Shown: positions 1 to 11,073, numbered from the stretch's first letter. The stretch is DNA of 64,000 nt from Pseudomonas gregormendelii (GCF_017114825.1 NZ_JADEVO010000024.1:1-64000); one strand, 5' to 3'. Notes: generated by a model not told the origin, from the sequence alone. Translations and numbers: made by a program.

Positions 1-806
1 ACCCACAACATCACCCCCACCGCCCCCAGCACCAGCACAATCACCAGGGTAATCAGCCAGGCGCGCTGGAAGATCCGCTTGCGCGCGGTCTCGAACGCCT
101 GCTCCACGGTCACGGCAAACCGTTGCTCGTCCTGCACCTGATGGTTATAGGCCTGCACGGTCTTGATCTGGCCCAGGGTTTCGGACACGTAGCTGCCGAT
201 GTCGGCGATGCGGTCCTGGCTCATGCGCGACAGGCTGCGCACCCGGCGACCGAAGATCAGGATCGGCGCAATCACCAGCGGCAAGGCGACCACCACGATG
301 CTGGTGAGCTTGGGGTTGGTGATGAACAGCAGGATCACCCCGCCGATCACCATCAACAAATTACGCAGGAACAACGACAGCGAAGAGCCGATCACCGATT
401 GCAGCAAAGTGGTGTCGGCCGTCAGGCGCGACTGGATCTCGGAGCTGCGGTTGTCCTCATAAAAACCGGGATGCAGGTAGACGAGGTGGTTGAACACCTG
501 CCGGCGAATGTCGGCGACCACCCGCTCGCCGATCCACGACACCAGGTAAAAACGCGCAAAGGTGCCGACCGCCAAGCCCCCAACCAACAACATGAACAGG
601 CCGATGGATTGATTGAGCAGATGCGGTGACTGGGTCATGAACCCCTGATCCACCAGCAGTCGAATGCCCTGCCCCATGGACAGGGTGATGCCCGCCGTGG
701 CAATCAGCGCCAACAACGCGCCGAGGGCCGGCCAACGGTACGGTGCGAGAAAACGACTGGTCAGGCGAATGGCACGGCGGTGACGGGCAGAAAGCATCAA
801 AATCAT
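1..806 (-). CDS. ABC exporter, permease half (partial, runs off window)
   Basis: N-terminal part of an ABC transporter of the MsbA/lipid exporter type (permease fused to ATPase); the window edge cuts it before the nucleotide-binding domain. The visible translation begins MLSARHRRAIRL and shows a six-helix-type transmembrane domain with SMGQGIRLLVDQGF, a long helix near LFMLLVGG, and the conserved stretch RLTADTTLLQSVIGSSLS followed by LRNLLMVIGGVILLF. QDRIADIGSYVSETLGQIK marks the cytoplasmic coupling region. Two in-frame ATGs compete (806 and 797); neither has a strong Shine-Dalgarno, so the start is uncertain by three codons. Substrate cannot be told from sequence; lipid or drug export is the family norm. 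Confidence 0.85.
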   Translation of the reverse strand, partial: MILMLSARHRRAIRLTSRFLAPYRWPALGALLALIATAGITLSMGQGIRLLVDQGFMTQSPHLLNQSIGLFMLLVGGLAVGTFARFYLVSWIGERVVADIRRQVFNHLVYLHPGFYEDNRSSEIQSRLTADTTLLQSVIGSSLSLFLRNLLMVIGGVILLFITNPKLTSIVVVALPLVIAPILIFGRRVRSLSRMSQDRIADIGSYVSETLGQIKTVQAYNHQVQDEQRFAVTVEQAFETARKRIFQRAWLITLVIVLVLGAVGVMLW

Positions 807-1040
807 CCAGGTGCGCCACGGCGCGGTGGTTTGAAGGGAACTTGTGTAAATAACAATGAGTCAGGTTAATTATGACCGCAAGGCCTAGGAGCTAGACGCT
901 ATTGGTCTAAAGTCCGGGTGGCAACCCTGCGTTATTTCTGGTGGACTGTCGATGCCGTTCAGGAAAGACCGCAGGGACTGTCACAGCCCGGTCACCAGGC
1001 GGTTTTATAGTAAGCACACAACCTGATGAGGAGACAGGCC

Positions 1041-1220
1041 ATGTCCTTGCAACACAGCAGCGAAGACAAGATTGAAGTGATTCGTACACAGCCCGGCCAG
1101 TCTCTGGGTTGCTCGATTATCGACGAGCAGGGGCGCGAAGTGCCAATCACTGAAGACATGATCCAGGACGCTTGCCGCGACCTGGAGAAGCGATTGGTCG
1201 AGCCTGCCAAACAAGATTGA
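1041..1220 (+). CDS. PA1571-like small conserved protein
   Basis: A 59-residue acidic protein (MSLQHSSEDKIEVIRTQPGQ...), resembling the short pseudomonad protein I know as the PA1571 family; its function is not known to me. The ATG at 1041 is preceded by GAGGAGA at 1028-1034 at good spacing, so it is preferred over the ATG at 1026. No transmembrane segment or signal peptide; a conserved core IIDEQGREVPITEDMIQ is followed by a helical tail. It sits alone, divergent from the ABC exporter, and is followed within 20 bases by a strong intrinsic terminator, so it is a monocistronic gene. Confidence 0.75.
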   Translation: MSLQHSSEDKIEVIRTQPGQSLGCSIIDEQGREVPITEDMIQDACRDLEKRLVEPAKQD

Positions 1221-1238
1221 TATAGCCCGTCTTCTTGA

Positions 1239-1263
1239 CCCGGCCCTTATGGCCGGGTTTTTT
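1239..1263 (+). terminator. Intrinsic terminator after the PA1571-like gene
   Basis: A perfect 7-bp GC stem (CCCGGCC, loop CTTAT, GGCCGGG) followed directly by six T. The 3' half and its T tract are repeated about 40 bp further on (1290-1309, ATGGCCGGGTTTTTTATGGGC), which looks like a small duplication of the terminator tail. Confidence 0.85.
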
Positions 1264-1328
1264 ATGGGCCGTCTCTTAACCCCGCTTTGATGGCCGGGTT
1301 TTTTATGGGCGGTTTATGGCATACCCCC

Positions 1329-1424
1329 GTAGGAGCTGCCGCAGGCTGCGATCTTTTGATCTTGCTTCTGGTTTTTTACAATCAAGAACCAGATCAAAAG
1401 ATCGCAGCCTTCGGCAGCTCCTAC
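1329..1424. repeat. Long inverted-repeat intergenic element, copy A
   Basis: Two arms of about 35 bp in inverted orientation (left arm starts GTAGGAGCTGCCGCAGGCTG, right arm ends CTTCGGCAGCTCCTAC) separated by a short AT-rich loop. It lies between the 3' ends of the PA1571-like gene and pdxB, so it may act as a bidirectional transcript end. Same family as copies at 2661, 4831, 4937, 15718 (half), 56932 and 58807 (half). Confidence 0.85.
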
Positions 1425-1437
1425 GGGAAGGTAGGCG

Positions 1438-2586
1438 CTACGCCGGGATTGAGGTGGCCCCTAATGCCGCCACGATCATTTGCAACTCCACCGACTCCCC
1501 CTCAACCCGCACCTGCAGCCCATCAATCTCACGGCGCAACGGGTAATGCTTGCGCAGGGCATCAAACGCCGCACGCTGCTCGCTCACACTGCCTACAAGG
1601 CTGCGACGGAAATCCGCATCATCACGGCGTGGGTCGTACACCCCGCGGCACAACATCGCCAGCGCCCAGGCCGGGTCGGTCTGGGCGTTGAGGGTGACCT
1701 GCGCCAACCAGGGCGCCGGCAGCAGCTCACTCAGGCTGACCGTCGCCGGCTGCCCAAGGAAATCGCAAAACGCCTGATAGATCTGCGCCGTGCCGCGCTG
1801 CTTGCCATCGAGGCTGTAACCGGCAATGTGCGGCGTGGCCAACACGCACAGGTCCGCCAGCGCCACATCCACCTCAGGCTCACCTTCCCAGACATCCAGC
1901 ACCGCCTGCAGGTCTTCGCGCTGCAGCAGCACGTTGCGCAAGGCGGCGTTGTCGACCACCGGGCCGCGGCTGGCGTTGATCAGCCAGGTGCCGGGTTTGA
2001 GCTGGCTCAGGCGATCGCGGTCGAACAGGTGCCAGGTGGACTGCGCGCCGTGTTTTTTCAGGGGGGTGTGCAGGCTGATGACATCGCAGCGCTCGATGAC
2101 CTGCTCCAGGCTGACAAAATCACCCCCCTCGGCGCTCTGGCGCGGCGGGTCGCAGACCAGCACGTTCCAGCCCAGGCCCTTCAGGACTTCAACCAGGCGA
2201 CCGCCCACTTCACCGGCACCCACCACGCCATAAGTGCGCTGCTTGAGGTCCGCGCCTTCGATCTCGGCCAGGGTCAACAGGCTGCCCAGCACATAGTCGA
2301 CCACGCCCCGGGCGTTGCAGCCCGGAGCGCTCGACCAGCTGATGCCGGCTTGCTGGAAGTAATCCAGGTCAAGGTGATCGGTGCCGATGGTGCAGGTGCC
2401 GACAAACCGCACCTTGCTGCCTTCGAGCAAAGCACGGTTGACGTTGGTCACGGAACGCACCAGCAACACGTCGGCCTGCTCAACGGTGGCGCGATCAATC
2501 GACCGCCCCGGTACCCGGCGGATCTCACCGAAGGATTCGAAAAAGGCATCGAGTAGCGGGATATTTTCGTCGGCAACGATCAGCAT
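1438..2586 (-). CDS. pdxB: 4-phosphoerythronate dehydrogenase
   Basis: 382 residues, the usual length for Pseudomonas PdxB. It oxidises 4-phospho-D-erythronate in the deoxyxylulose-5-phosphate-dependent branch of pyridoxal-5'-phosphate synthesis. The start MLIVADENIPLLDAFF is typical; the D-isomer 2-hydroxyacid dehydrogenase NAD fold follows, with the glycine-rich loop VVGAGEVGGRLVEVL, the TPLKKHG loop, INASRGPVVD, and ATPHIAGYS carrying the catalytic histidine. A C-terminal PdxB dimerisation domain is present. The ATG at 2586 has AAAGGAG just upstream and is preferred to the TTG/ATG 16 codons further up. Divergent from the MATE gene and flanked by inverted repeats on both sides. Confidence 0.96.
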   Translation of the reverse strand: MLIVADENIPLLDAFFESFGEIRRVPGRSIDRATVEQADVLLVRSVTNVNRALLEGSKVRFVGTCTIGTDHLDLDYFQQAGISWSSAPGCNARGVVDYVLGSLLTLAEIEGADLKQRTYGVVGAGEVGGRLVEVLKGLGWNVLVCDPPRQSAEGGDFVSLEQVIERCDVISLHTPLKKHGAQSTWHLFDRDRLSQLKPGTWLINASRGPVVDNAALRNVLLQREDLQAVLDVWEGEPEVDVALADLCVLATPHIAGYSLDGKQRGTAQIYQAFCDFLGQPATVSLSELLPAPWLAQVTLNAQTDPAWALAMLCRGVYDPRRDDADFRRSLVGSVSEQRAAFDALRKHYPLRREIDGLQVRVEGESVELQMIVAALGATSIPA

Positions 2587-2660
2587 GGTGGGCTCCTTTG
2601 GGGGATCGGCAGTGTAGGCGCAGATGCCACCCACCGCCTAGCACCGATCCCTCACCACCC

Positions 2661-2761
2661 GCAGGAGCTGCCGAAGGCTGCGATCTTTTGACCTTGATCT
2701 TCGGGGCATTCGAACCCGTCAAAGCCAAGATCAAAAGATCGCAGCCTTCGGCAGCTCCTAC
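2661..2761. repeat. Long inverted-repeat intergenic element, copy B
   Basis: Inverted arms GCAGGAGCTGCCGAAGGCTG and its complement, ending CTTCGGCAGCTCCTAC, around a loop of about 35 bp. It occupies the divergent 305-bp gap between pdxB and the MATE gene, where no other feature was seen, so it lies in or near two promoters rather than at transcript ends. Confidence 0.85.
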
Positions 2762-2891
2762 GGGGGACCGTGGCGGGATGAGGGAATGGTTTTTGTGCAA
2801 TTACAAATCCCCAACATAGCTATTTTCCTGACCACTGCGTCAACGCGTAGAATGCCCCGCCTCGCGCATCAATACCTTTGGACGTTACGCC

Positions 2892-4292
2892 TTGAATTCC
2901 GCCACTGACCACGCCTCTACCACCCCCCTCACCCGCCCGGCCCGGGTGCGTCTGGAGCTGAAAAACCTGCTGGGCCTGGCCCTGCCGATCATGATCGCGC
3001 AGCTGGCCACCACCGCCATGGGTTTCGTCGACGCCGTGATGGCCGGCCGGGTCGGGCCGCGGGATCTGGCGGCGGTGGCCCTGGGTAACTCGATCTGGGT
3101 GCCGGTGTTCCTGCTGATGACAGGCACCCTGCTCGCCACCACCCCGAAAGTCGCCCAGCGCTTTGGCGCCGGCACCCACAGCGAAATCGGCCCGATCGTG
3201 CGCCAGGCGCTGTGGCTCGCACTGGTCGTAGGTTTGATGGCCACCGGCATGCTGCTCAGCGCCGAGCCGATCCTGCACATGATGAACGTCGACCCCGAAC
3301 TCATCGGCCCCTGCATGCAATACCTGCACGGCATTGCCAGCGGCCTGCCTGCGGTGGCGCTCTACCACGTGCTGCGCTGCTTCAGCGACGGCCTTGGGCG
3401 CACCCGCCCGGCCATGGTCCTGGGCTTGTGCGGCCTGGCGCTGAACATCCCGCTCAACTACATCTTCATCTATGGCCACTTCGGCGTGCCCGCCATGGGT
3501 GGCGTTGGCTGCGGTTGGGCCACGGCGATCGTGATGTGGGTGATGGCCCTGGGCATGGCCGGCTGGGAACGCTGGGCGCCGGTTTATCAGTCGAGCCAGT
3601 TGTTCAGCCGCTTCGAATGGCCGAAGTGGTCGGTGATCAAGCGCCTGCTCTCCATCGGTCTGCCAATCGGCATTGCGGTGTTTGCCGAGTCGAGCATCTT
3701 CGCCGTGATCGCCCTGTTGATCGGCAGCCTCGGCGCGACCGTCGTGGCCGGGCACCAGATCGCCCTCAACTTCAGCTCCCTGGTGTTCATGATCCCCTAC
3801 TCACTGGGCATGGCCGTCACCGTACGCGTCGGCCAGGCCCTCGGGCGGGAGCAACCGCGGGAAGCAAGGTTCGCCGCCGGCGTCGGCATGGGCACCGCGC
3901 TGGCGTATGCGTGCATTTCGGCGAGCATGATGCTGTTGCTGCGCGAGCAGATCGCGACCATCTACACCTCGGACCCGACGGTGATTCATGTTGCAGCGAT
4001 GCTGATCGTGTATTCGGCGCTGTTCCAGTTCTCCGACGCGATCCAGGTCACGGCAGCCGGCGCCCTGCGCGGTTATCAGGACACCCGGGTAACGATGATC
4101 CTGACCCTGTTCGCCTACTGGGGCATTGGTTTGCCCGTGGGCTACGCGCTAGGCCTCACCGACTGGTTCGGCGAACCAAGCGGCCCGAGCGGGCTATGGC
4201 AAGGCCTGATCGTCGGCCTGAGCTGCGCGGCACTGATGCTCTCCATCCGCCTGACCCGCAGCGCCCGCCGGCGCATCCGCATCACCCTGTAG
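2892..4292 (+). CDS. norM: MATE-family multidrug/sodium antiporter
   Basis: 466-residue integral membrane protein of the MATE family, close in type to PmpM/NorM exporters that extrude cationic drugs by H+ or Na+ antiport across the inner membrane. The N-terminal half shows LALPIMIAQLATTAMGFVD and MAGRVGPRDLAAVALGNSIW, the family signature; the second half repeats the fold from LSIGLPIGIAVFAESSIF, with GATVVAGHQIALNFSSL. Twelve hydrophobic segments are expected and can be counted roughly. The frame opens at a TTG (2892), giving LNSATDHASTTPL; no in-frame ATG exists upstream before the homology begins, so TTG is the likely start although the Shine-Dalgarno is poor. The symbol denotes the family; substrates are not known. 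Confidence 0.92.
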   Translation: MNSATDHASTTPLTRPARVRLELKNLLGLALPIMIAQLATTAMGFVDAVMAGRVGPRDLAAVALGNSIWVPVFLLMTGTLLATTPKVAQRFGAGTHSEIGPIVRQALWLALVVGLMATGMLLSAEPILHMMNVDPELIGPCMQYLHGIASGLPAVALYHVLRCFSDGLGRTRPAMVLGLCGLALNIPLNYIFIYGHFGVPAMGGVGCGWATAIVMWVMALGMAGWERWAPVYQSSQLFSRFEWPKWSVIKRLLSIGLPIGIAVFAESSIFAVIALLIGSLGATVVAGHQIALNFSSLVFMIPYSLGMAVTVRVGQALGREQPREARFAAGVGMGTALAYACISASMMLLLREQIATIYTSDPTVIHVAAMLIVYSALFQFSDAIQVTAAGALRGYQDTRVTMILTLFAYWGIGLPVGYALGLTDWFGEPSGPSGLWQGLIVGLSCAALMLSIRLTRSARRRIRITL

Positions 4293-4361
4293 GAGCCTGG
4301 CTAGCCAGCGATGACGGTGTCACATTCACCATCGCCATCGCTGGCAAGCCAGCTCCCACAG
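4289..4361. repeat. Inverted repeat of the GCTGGCNAGCCAGCTCC family, copy 1
   Basis: Arms GTAGGAGCCTGGCTAGCCAGCG and CGCTGGCAAGCCAGCTCCCACA in inverted orientation. It starts six bases after the MATE stop region and likely sits in the 3' untranslated region. Confidence 0.8.
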
Positions 4362-4400
4362 GTTTGTGGTGTTGCACAATCCAACAAACACCCGCGCGCC

Positions 4401-4475
4401 CTGTGGGAGCCTGGCTTGCCAGCGATGGCGGTGTCACATTCACCATCGCTATCGCTGGCTAGCCAGCTCCCACAA
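4401..4475. repeat. Inverted repeat of the GCTGGCNAGCCAGCTCC family, copy 2
   Basis: Second, nearly identical copy (arms CTGTGGGAGCCTGGCTTGCC and GGCTAGCCAGCTCCCACA, spacer GATGGCGGTGTCACATTCAC). Together with copy 1 it forms a head-to-tail pair between the convergent MATE and tusA genes, the arrangement typical of REP doublets. Confidence 0.8.
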
Positions 4476-4503
4476 GGTGCTCATCCATGCTCAAGCGAGC
4501 TGC

Positions 4504-4755
4504 TTAAGCGAGTTTCTTGCGAATCCAGTAGAGGTAGGTCCCTGCCTCTTCATGCTGCCCAACCAGTTCATGGTCGAGGAACACACAAAACTTGGGAATG
4601 TCACGGCGGGTCGACGGGTCGGTGGCAATCACCTTCAGCAGACCGCCAGGCACCAGGTCACGGATGTGCTGGTGCAACATCATCACCGGCTCCGGGCAGT
4701 TGAGGCCGGTGGCGTCGAGGGTGCCGTCGACCGGCGTATCAAGCATTTCACTCAT
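4504..4755 (-). CDS. tusA: Sulfurtransferase TusA
   Basis: 83-residue SirA/TusA-like protein. It relays sulfur from a cysteine desulfurase toward 2-thiouridine formation in tRNA and related thiolation routes. The family signature GLNCPEPVMMLHQ holds the catalytic cysteine (Cys20), followed by GGLLKVIATDPSTRRDIPKF, characteristic of TusA. The ATG at 4755 has CAGGAGTGAATC upstream, a clear ribosome site. It lies upstream of, and convergent with, the MATE gene, and in the order tusA-rlmM-acnA, which I recall from P. aeruginosa. Confidence 0.93.
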   Translation of the reverse strand: MSEMLDTPVDGTLDATGLNCPEPVMMLHQHIRDLVPGGLLKVIATDPSTRRDIPKFCVFLDHELVGQHEEAGTYLYWIRKKLA

Positions 4756-4830
4756 GATTCACTCCTGAAACTGGCCGACATTGTCGCGCAATGTCGGGTG
4801 TTCGGTCATCTGTGGCATAACACGCTCCCC

Positions 4831-5017
4831 GTAGGAGCTGCCGAAGGCTGCGATCTTTTGATCGTGATCTTGATCTTTCAAGGCTGCTGAACATCAAGAT
4901 CAAAAGATCGCAGCCTTCGGCAGCTCCTACCGGGGGGCGATCTTTTGATCGTGATCTTGATCTTTCAAGGTTGCTGAACATCAAGATCAAAAGATCGCAG
5001 CCTTCGGCAGCTCCTAC
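4831..5017. repeat. Tandemly duplicated long inverted repeat, copies C1 and C2
   Basis: C1 (4831-4930) is a full inverted repeat with arms GTAGGAGCTGCCGAAGGCTG and its complement. C2 (4937-5017) repeats the inner part and right arm almost base for base but lacks the outer left arm. The internal GATCTTGATCTTTCAAGG loop recurs with one change, so C2 arose by local duplication. Located between tusA and the 3' end of rlmM. Confidence 0.85.
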
Positions 5018-5029
5018 GGGGGCTTGGGG

Positions 5030-6103
5030 TTAGCGGGACTTGGGCTTTTTTACATCAATCCTGCGCAAATGACAGGTCACCTCTTCCCGGTCGTGATACA
5101 GCTGCTTGCAGCCAATCTCCACCCGAATCCCCCGCGCCTTGAAGCCCTCGGCAATCCGCTCCAGCAAGCGCTTCACCTCGGCATAGCGCTGCTTCATCGG
5201 CAACTTCAGGTTCACCACCGCCTCACGGCAATGCCCCTCGCCGATCCACTCCTCCAGCATCGCCGCATTGCGCGCCGGCTTCTCGACGATGTCGCACACC
5301 ATCCAGTCCACCGGCTGCTTGGGCTTGAAGGTGAAACCATCCGCCATCAAATGCTGCACCAACCCGGTTTCCATCAGGCTTTCCGCCATCGGCCCGTTAT
5401 CGATCGCCGTCACCAGCATGCCGCGGTTCACCAACTGCCAGGTCCAGCCGCCCGGCGCCGCACCCAGGTCCACACCGGTCATGTCACTGTGCAAGCGCTC
5501 ATCCCACTGGTCCCGCGGGATAAAGTGGTGCCACGCCTCCTCCAGCTTCAACGTCGAACGACTCGGCGCCTCGCGGGGAAACTTCAACCGTGGAATGCCC
5601 ATCGGCCACATCGCCGAATTGTTCGACTCCGCCAGCCCCATGAACACTTCGCGCCCACTCTTGAACGTCAGCAGCAACCGCGGCTTGAGCGGGTCTTCCA
5701 CCAGCTTGCCCGCCGCCATCAGCGCCTTGCGCAAATGCACTTCGAACTTCTTGCAGAAATTCGACAGCTCCTTGCCATCGTTGGTATCGACCATCTCCAG
5801 CCACAAACTGCCACACAGCGCAAAGTCAGCCATGTGCGCCAGGATCACACTGATGCGATCCGTTTCCGGCAGCTCGATAAACATCCCGCGAGCCCACTGG
5901 CGCGGGAAAATCAAATCGGCAAACCGCTGCCCGCGCATCAGGCGCTCGGCGCCGTCTTCCTCGGTGCAGATAAACTCGGCAAAGGCGCTGGCAGTCTTGG
6001 CCTTGGCATAACCGGCCACGTTCAAACGGGCCGCATGCTCGGAAATCTCGGAGCAGACTTCGCCTTCGAAGCCCGGCCGGCAATGCATAAAGAGGGTGTT
6101 CAT
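5030..6103 (-). CDS. rlmM: 23S rRNA 2'-O-ribose C2498 methyltransferase
   Basis: 357 residues, close to the family length. RlmM (YgdE) methylates the 2'-OH of C2498 in 23S rRNA. It starts MNTLFMHCRPGFEGEVCSEI; an N-terminal THUMP-like region precedes an RrmJ-type Rossmann methyltransferase domain. DLGAAPGGWTWQLV (about residues 220-233) is the SAM-binding motif I, followed by DNGPM and VDWMVCDIVEKP; the lysines around NLKLPMKQRY fit the K-D-K-E tetrad of 2'-O-methyltransferases. The ATG at 6103 has CAGGAGTAATA directly upstream; an upstream in-frame extension of 22 codons lacks homology and is rejected. Confidence 0.95.
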   Translation of the reverse strand: MNTLFMHCRPGFEGEVCSEISEHAARLNVAGYAKAKTASAFAEFICTEEDGAERLMRGQRFADLIFPRQWARGMFIELPETDRISVILAHMADFALCGSLWLEMVDTNDGKELSNFCKKFEVHLRKALMAAGKLVEDPLKPRLLLTFKSGREVFMGLAESNNSAMWPMGIPRLKFPREAPSRSTLKLEEAWHHFIPRDQWDERLHSDMTGVDLGAAPGGWTWQLVNRGMLVTAIDNGPMAESLMETGLVQHLMADGFTFKPKQPVDWMVCDIVEKPARNAAMLEEWIGEGHCREAVVNLKLPMKQRYAEVKRLLERIAEGFKARGIRVEIGCKQLYHDREEVTCHLRRIDVKKPKSR

Positions 6104-6325
6104 TATTACTCCTGGGCAGATGGCGAGGAATTCAGCCACTGCGCGATGCCCAGGCTTGCGTTGAAGCAAAGCCTGTCACGAAAACCGGCGCATGATAGCC
6201 GAGTTCGGAACCTTGGACCTGTCCATAGAGTCCAGTTATTAGCGTTAAGCCGCAAACAGGACTAGGTTAAGACCTCAGTTCGTCCCCTCAGTCCGTAGCC
6301 GTGCGGATCAAAAGGAGTGATCGTA

Positions 6326-9067
<2,742 letters not shown>

Positions 9068-9074
9068 CCCAAGC

Positions 9075-9095
9075 GGGGGGATCAAAAATCCCCCC
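9075..9095 (+). terminator. Hairpin after acnA
   Basis: An 8-bp perfect stem (GGGGGGAT, loop CAAAA, ATCCCCCC) eight bases after the acnA stop. There is no T run after it, so it may be a weak terminator or a mRNA-stabilising 3' hairpin. Confidence 0.5.
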
Positions 9096-9121
9096 AACAC
9101 CAACACCAACACCAACACCAC
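9093..9121. repeat. CAACAC hexanucleotide tandem repeat
   Basis: Just over four head-to-tail copies of CAACAC immediately after the acnA hairpin. It falls in noncoding DNA at the junction between the core and the accessory region. Confidence 0.8.
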
Positions 9122-9127
9122 TAACCC

Positions 9128-9152
9128 ATGTGGGGCTTGCCCGCGATAGCGG
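9128..9152. repeat. REP-like half element
   Basis: CATGTGGGGCTTGCCCGCGA resembles one arm of the GTGGGAGCGGGCTTGCCCGCGA repeat seen complete at 58899. Only one arm is present. Confidence 0.55.
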
Positions 9153-9244
9153 TATAACAAACACCACCCTCTCCAATCCCCCCCCTAAACACCATCCTGA
9201 TGCGCTGCTCGAAAAATTCGGGCTTTGATGCGCGATAAATGAAC

Positions 9245-9335
9245 GTGGAAAAATTTTCGCATAGCGGGCGATCAGCGCGGCCTCAGTCGCCGCAGGGTTT
9301 ACGTCCACAAAAATAGGTTTAGGCCGTTCGCGCAT
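9245..9335 (-). pseudogene. Baseplate assembly protein J, N-terminal fragment
   Basis: The first about 27 codons (MRERPKPIFVDVNPAATEAA, then LIARYAK) match the N-terminus of P2-type baseplate protein J of Pseudomonas tailocins and prophages. After that the frame runs on through repeat-like intergenic DNA with no similarity (ending near 9015), so the gene is truncated. Its ATG overlaps the end of the W gene by 17 bases, the normal W-J arrangement. A remnant, not a functional gene. Confidence 0.65.
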
Positions 9336-9696
9336 AGGGCACCTCAGTCAACTGGGGGACGCCGTCAGCAACCCGCCACTGCACCCGCAACGTGGTCCGA
9401 GGGGCGTCGATATTTACCTCGACCTTTACGACCCAGACGCGGGTTTGCCAACGGCAGATCACGTCAACCGCTTCGCGAACCAAATGGGGGGTCACCCTGT
9501 TTTCGGGCCAATCGAAATAAAGGTGGAGATCGCTGCCGAACTCCGGCCGGTGCGGGTCACTGCCCTTGGGCGCAGACGGCACGATACGGATCGCCTGATC
9601 GATATCGCACAGGCCCTCGACAACCTCTCCCGGAGTGCCGAGGGCGGGCTGCCAATGGGTGGCGGTGATGCTGGTGTAGAGAATGGGCGTCGTCAT
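9319..9696 (-). CDS. Phage baseplate protein W, GPW/gp25 family
   Basis: 125 residues, apparently complete. GPW/gp25 proteins form part of the wedge of contractile tail baseplates in P2-like phages and R-type tailocins. The translation has the family pattern: short N-terminus, GEVVEGLCDIDQAIRIVPSA, then GSDPHRPEFGSDLHLYFD, where the R-P-E-FG-S motif is diagnostic. It follows the V fragment in the P2 order V-W-J, but both neighbours are broken, so it is an isolated survivor and is unlikely to make a particle here. Confidence 0.8.
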   Translation of the reverse strand: MTTPILYTSITATHWQPALGTPGEVVEGLCDIDQAIRIVPSAPKGSDPHRPEFGSDLHLYFDWPENRVTPHLVREAVDVICRWQTRVWVVKVEVNIDAPRTTLRVQWRVADGVPQLTEVPYARTA

Positions 9697-9844
9697 GCGC
9701 CAATCATGCGAAAACAGCGGCGCGGCGGCTTTTAATCGGGTTTAAAGAGAATGAGGAAACGTGGCCGGGGCGGAAATGCCTGTTCTCCGTGCGCAAATCA
9801 TCGTAATTTACGCGCCATAACTACAAGGACGTTTGAGGGTTTAA

Positions 9845-10843
9845 GTGGGAGCTTATCGTCTGCTATTGGCCGTTTTGGTCGCCGTTTCTCATATGGGCAA
9901 AACGTTCATGGGGTTAAACCCCGGCGTGGTTGCCGTGATTTCTTTCCTGATCATCAGCGGTTTTGTGATGACCTCGCTGATCGAGCGCAACTACAGTTCG
10001 CCGGATAAAATCGGCCTGTTCTACGTGGACAGGGCATTACGGCTTTACCCTCAGTTCTTGTTCTACTTCGTTTCCTCCTGCCTGGTGATCTATTTCCTGC
10101 TTCCCGGCACGCCTCAAGCGGCCGAGCTGACGTTCAGGAACATCGCCGCAAGCCTTCCCATTGTGCCGCTGGGTTTCTACATGTTCGGAATGGCCGGATC
10201 GGAGATCTTGCCGCCGGCCTGGTCGCTGGGGCTTGAGATGTGTTTCTACCTGGTTATCCCTTTTCTGATCATCTACAGGGCGCGGGGCGTTGCGTTTTCC
10301 CTGTCCGTCATCGTCTTCATCGCCGCCAGCCTTGGGTTCATCAACGCCGACCTATATGGCTACCGACTTTTGCCGGGAGTCCTGTTCATGTTCCTGTGCG
10401 GCAGTTACCTGTACAAACCACAAGCGAAGGGTTTAGCGATCGCTGCCGGCACCGCCGTGGTTGCGGCGCTGATGTTCGCGGCAATCATGGCGGGCTTGAT
10501 TGAGCGGCGGCCGTTCAACGCCGAGGTCACCGCCGGCATCGCACTGGGCGTGCCCGCCGTGTACCTGCTAACAAAGCTCAAGTTTCACCGGGTGGACGAG
10601 TTCTTGGGGAACATCAGTTACGGCGTGTTCCTGAATCACTTCGTGGTCATGTACTTCCTGCGCGCATTTTGGCCGGTAGCCTACGACGGGCATATCGTTG
10701 CAACGGTGTTGGTGTTGTCGTTTTTGCTGAGCGGCGTGTCGTACTGCTACGTCGAACGGCCGGCCTTGAAGCTTCGCCACGCGCTTCGGGCCGGCGCGAA
10801 ATATGGGGCGAGTCAGCCGCAGGGCCGGGAAATGGCAGCCTAG
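9845..10843 (+). CDS. Membrane acyltransferase (acyltransferase family 3) in a tail-gene remnant
   Basis: 332-residue polytopic membrane protein of the Acyl_transf_3 family, which O-acetylates or otherwise acylates surface sugars using the inner membrane as platform. MGAYRLLLAVLVAVSHMG is a short form of the usual first helix; VISFLIISGFVMTSLIERNY, DRALRLYPQF and PPAWSLGLEMCFYLVIPFLI are family landmarks, as is NISYGVFLNHFVVMYFL near the end. About ten hydrophobic segments. The GTG start at 9845 has GAGGG seven bases upstream. It lies on the strand opposite to the baseplate genes and replaces the 3' end of V, as a phage cargo (moron) or later insertion would. A role in changing O-antigen or LPS is inference. 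Confidence 0.85.
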   Translation: MGAYRLLLAVLVAVSHMGKTFMGLNPGVVAVISFLIISGFVMTSLIERNYSSPDKIGLFYVDRALRLYPQFLFYFVSSCLVIYFLLPGTPQAAELTFRNIAASLPIVPLGFYMFGMAGSEILPPAWSLGLEMCFYLVIPFLIIYRARGVAFSLSVIVFIAASLGFINADLYGYRLLPGVLFMFLCGSYLYKPQAKGLAIAAGTAVVAALMFAAIMAGLIERRPFNAEVTAGIALGVPAVYLLTKLKFHRVDEFLGNISYGVFLNHFVVMYFLRAFWPVAYDGHIVATVLVLSFLLSGVSYCYVERPALKLRHALRAGAKYGASQPQGREMAA

Positions 10844-10874
10844 TGGCTGTGGTGATTGGAGTTACCGCGCGCGT

Positions 10875-11057
10875 CCATACCGCCACTTGTTCGCCCAGTT
10901 CGGGCAACAGCGGCCGGCGCTTGGTGCCTTGGGCGTTCCGCTGCGGTAAGTGCAGCCAGTAGCTTTCGACGCCGTCGCGGTCATCCAGTCGAACCCGTAC
11001 CCGGCATGTCACGTAATCAACGGCGCTGACTTCGCCGTATTCCAGTTCAACGCCCAT
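10875..11057 (-). pseudogene. Baseplate assembly protein V, N-terminal fragment
   Basis: About 61 codons (from MGVELEYGEVSAVDYVTCRV to LPELGEQVAVW) match the N-terminal OB-like part of tailocin/prophage baseplate spike protein V. Homology stops at about 10875, 30 bases from the end of the plus-strand acyltransferase, where the family would continue with a DARGEDGVVLGAIYS-like segment. The spike domain is missing, so the gene is truncated. Confidence 0.65.
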
Positions 11058-11073
11058 CAGTTGTTCCCCATGA

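Noticed and set aside
1329..5017. Inverted-repeat clusters as a CRISPR array
   Set aside because: Units are palindromes scattered in separate intergenic gaps, without regular spacing or unique spacers, and no cas genes are present.
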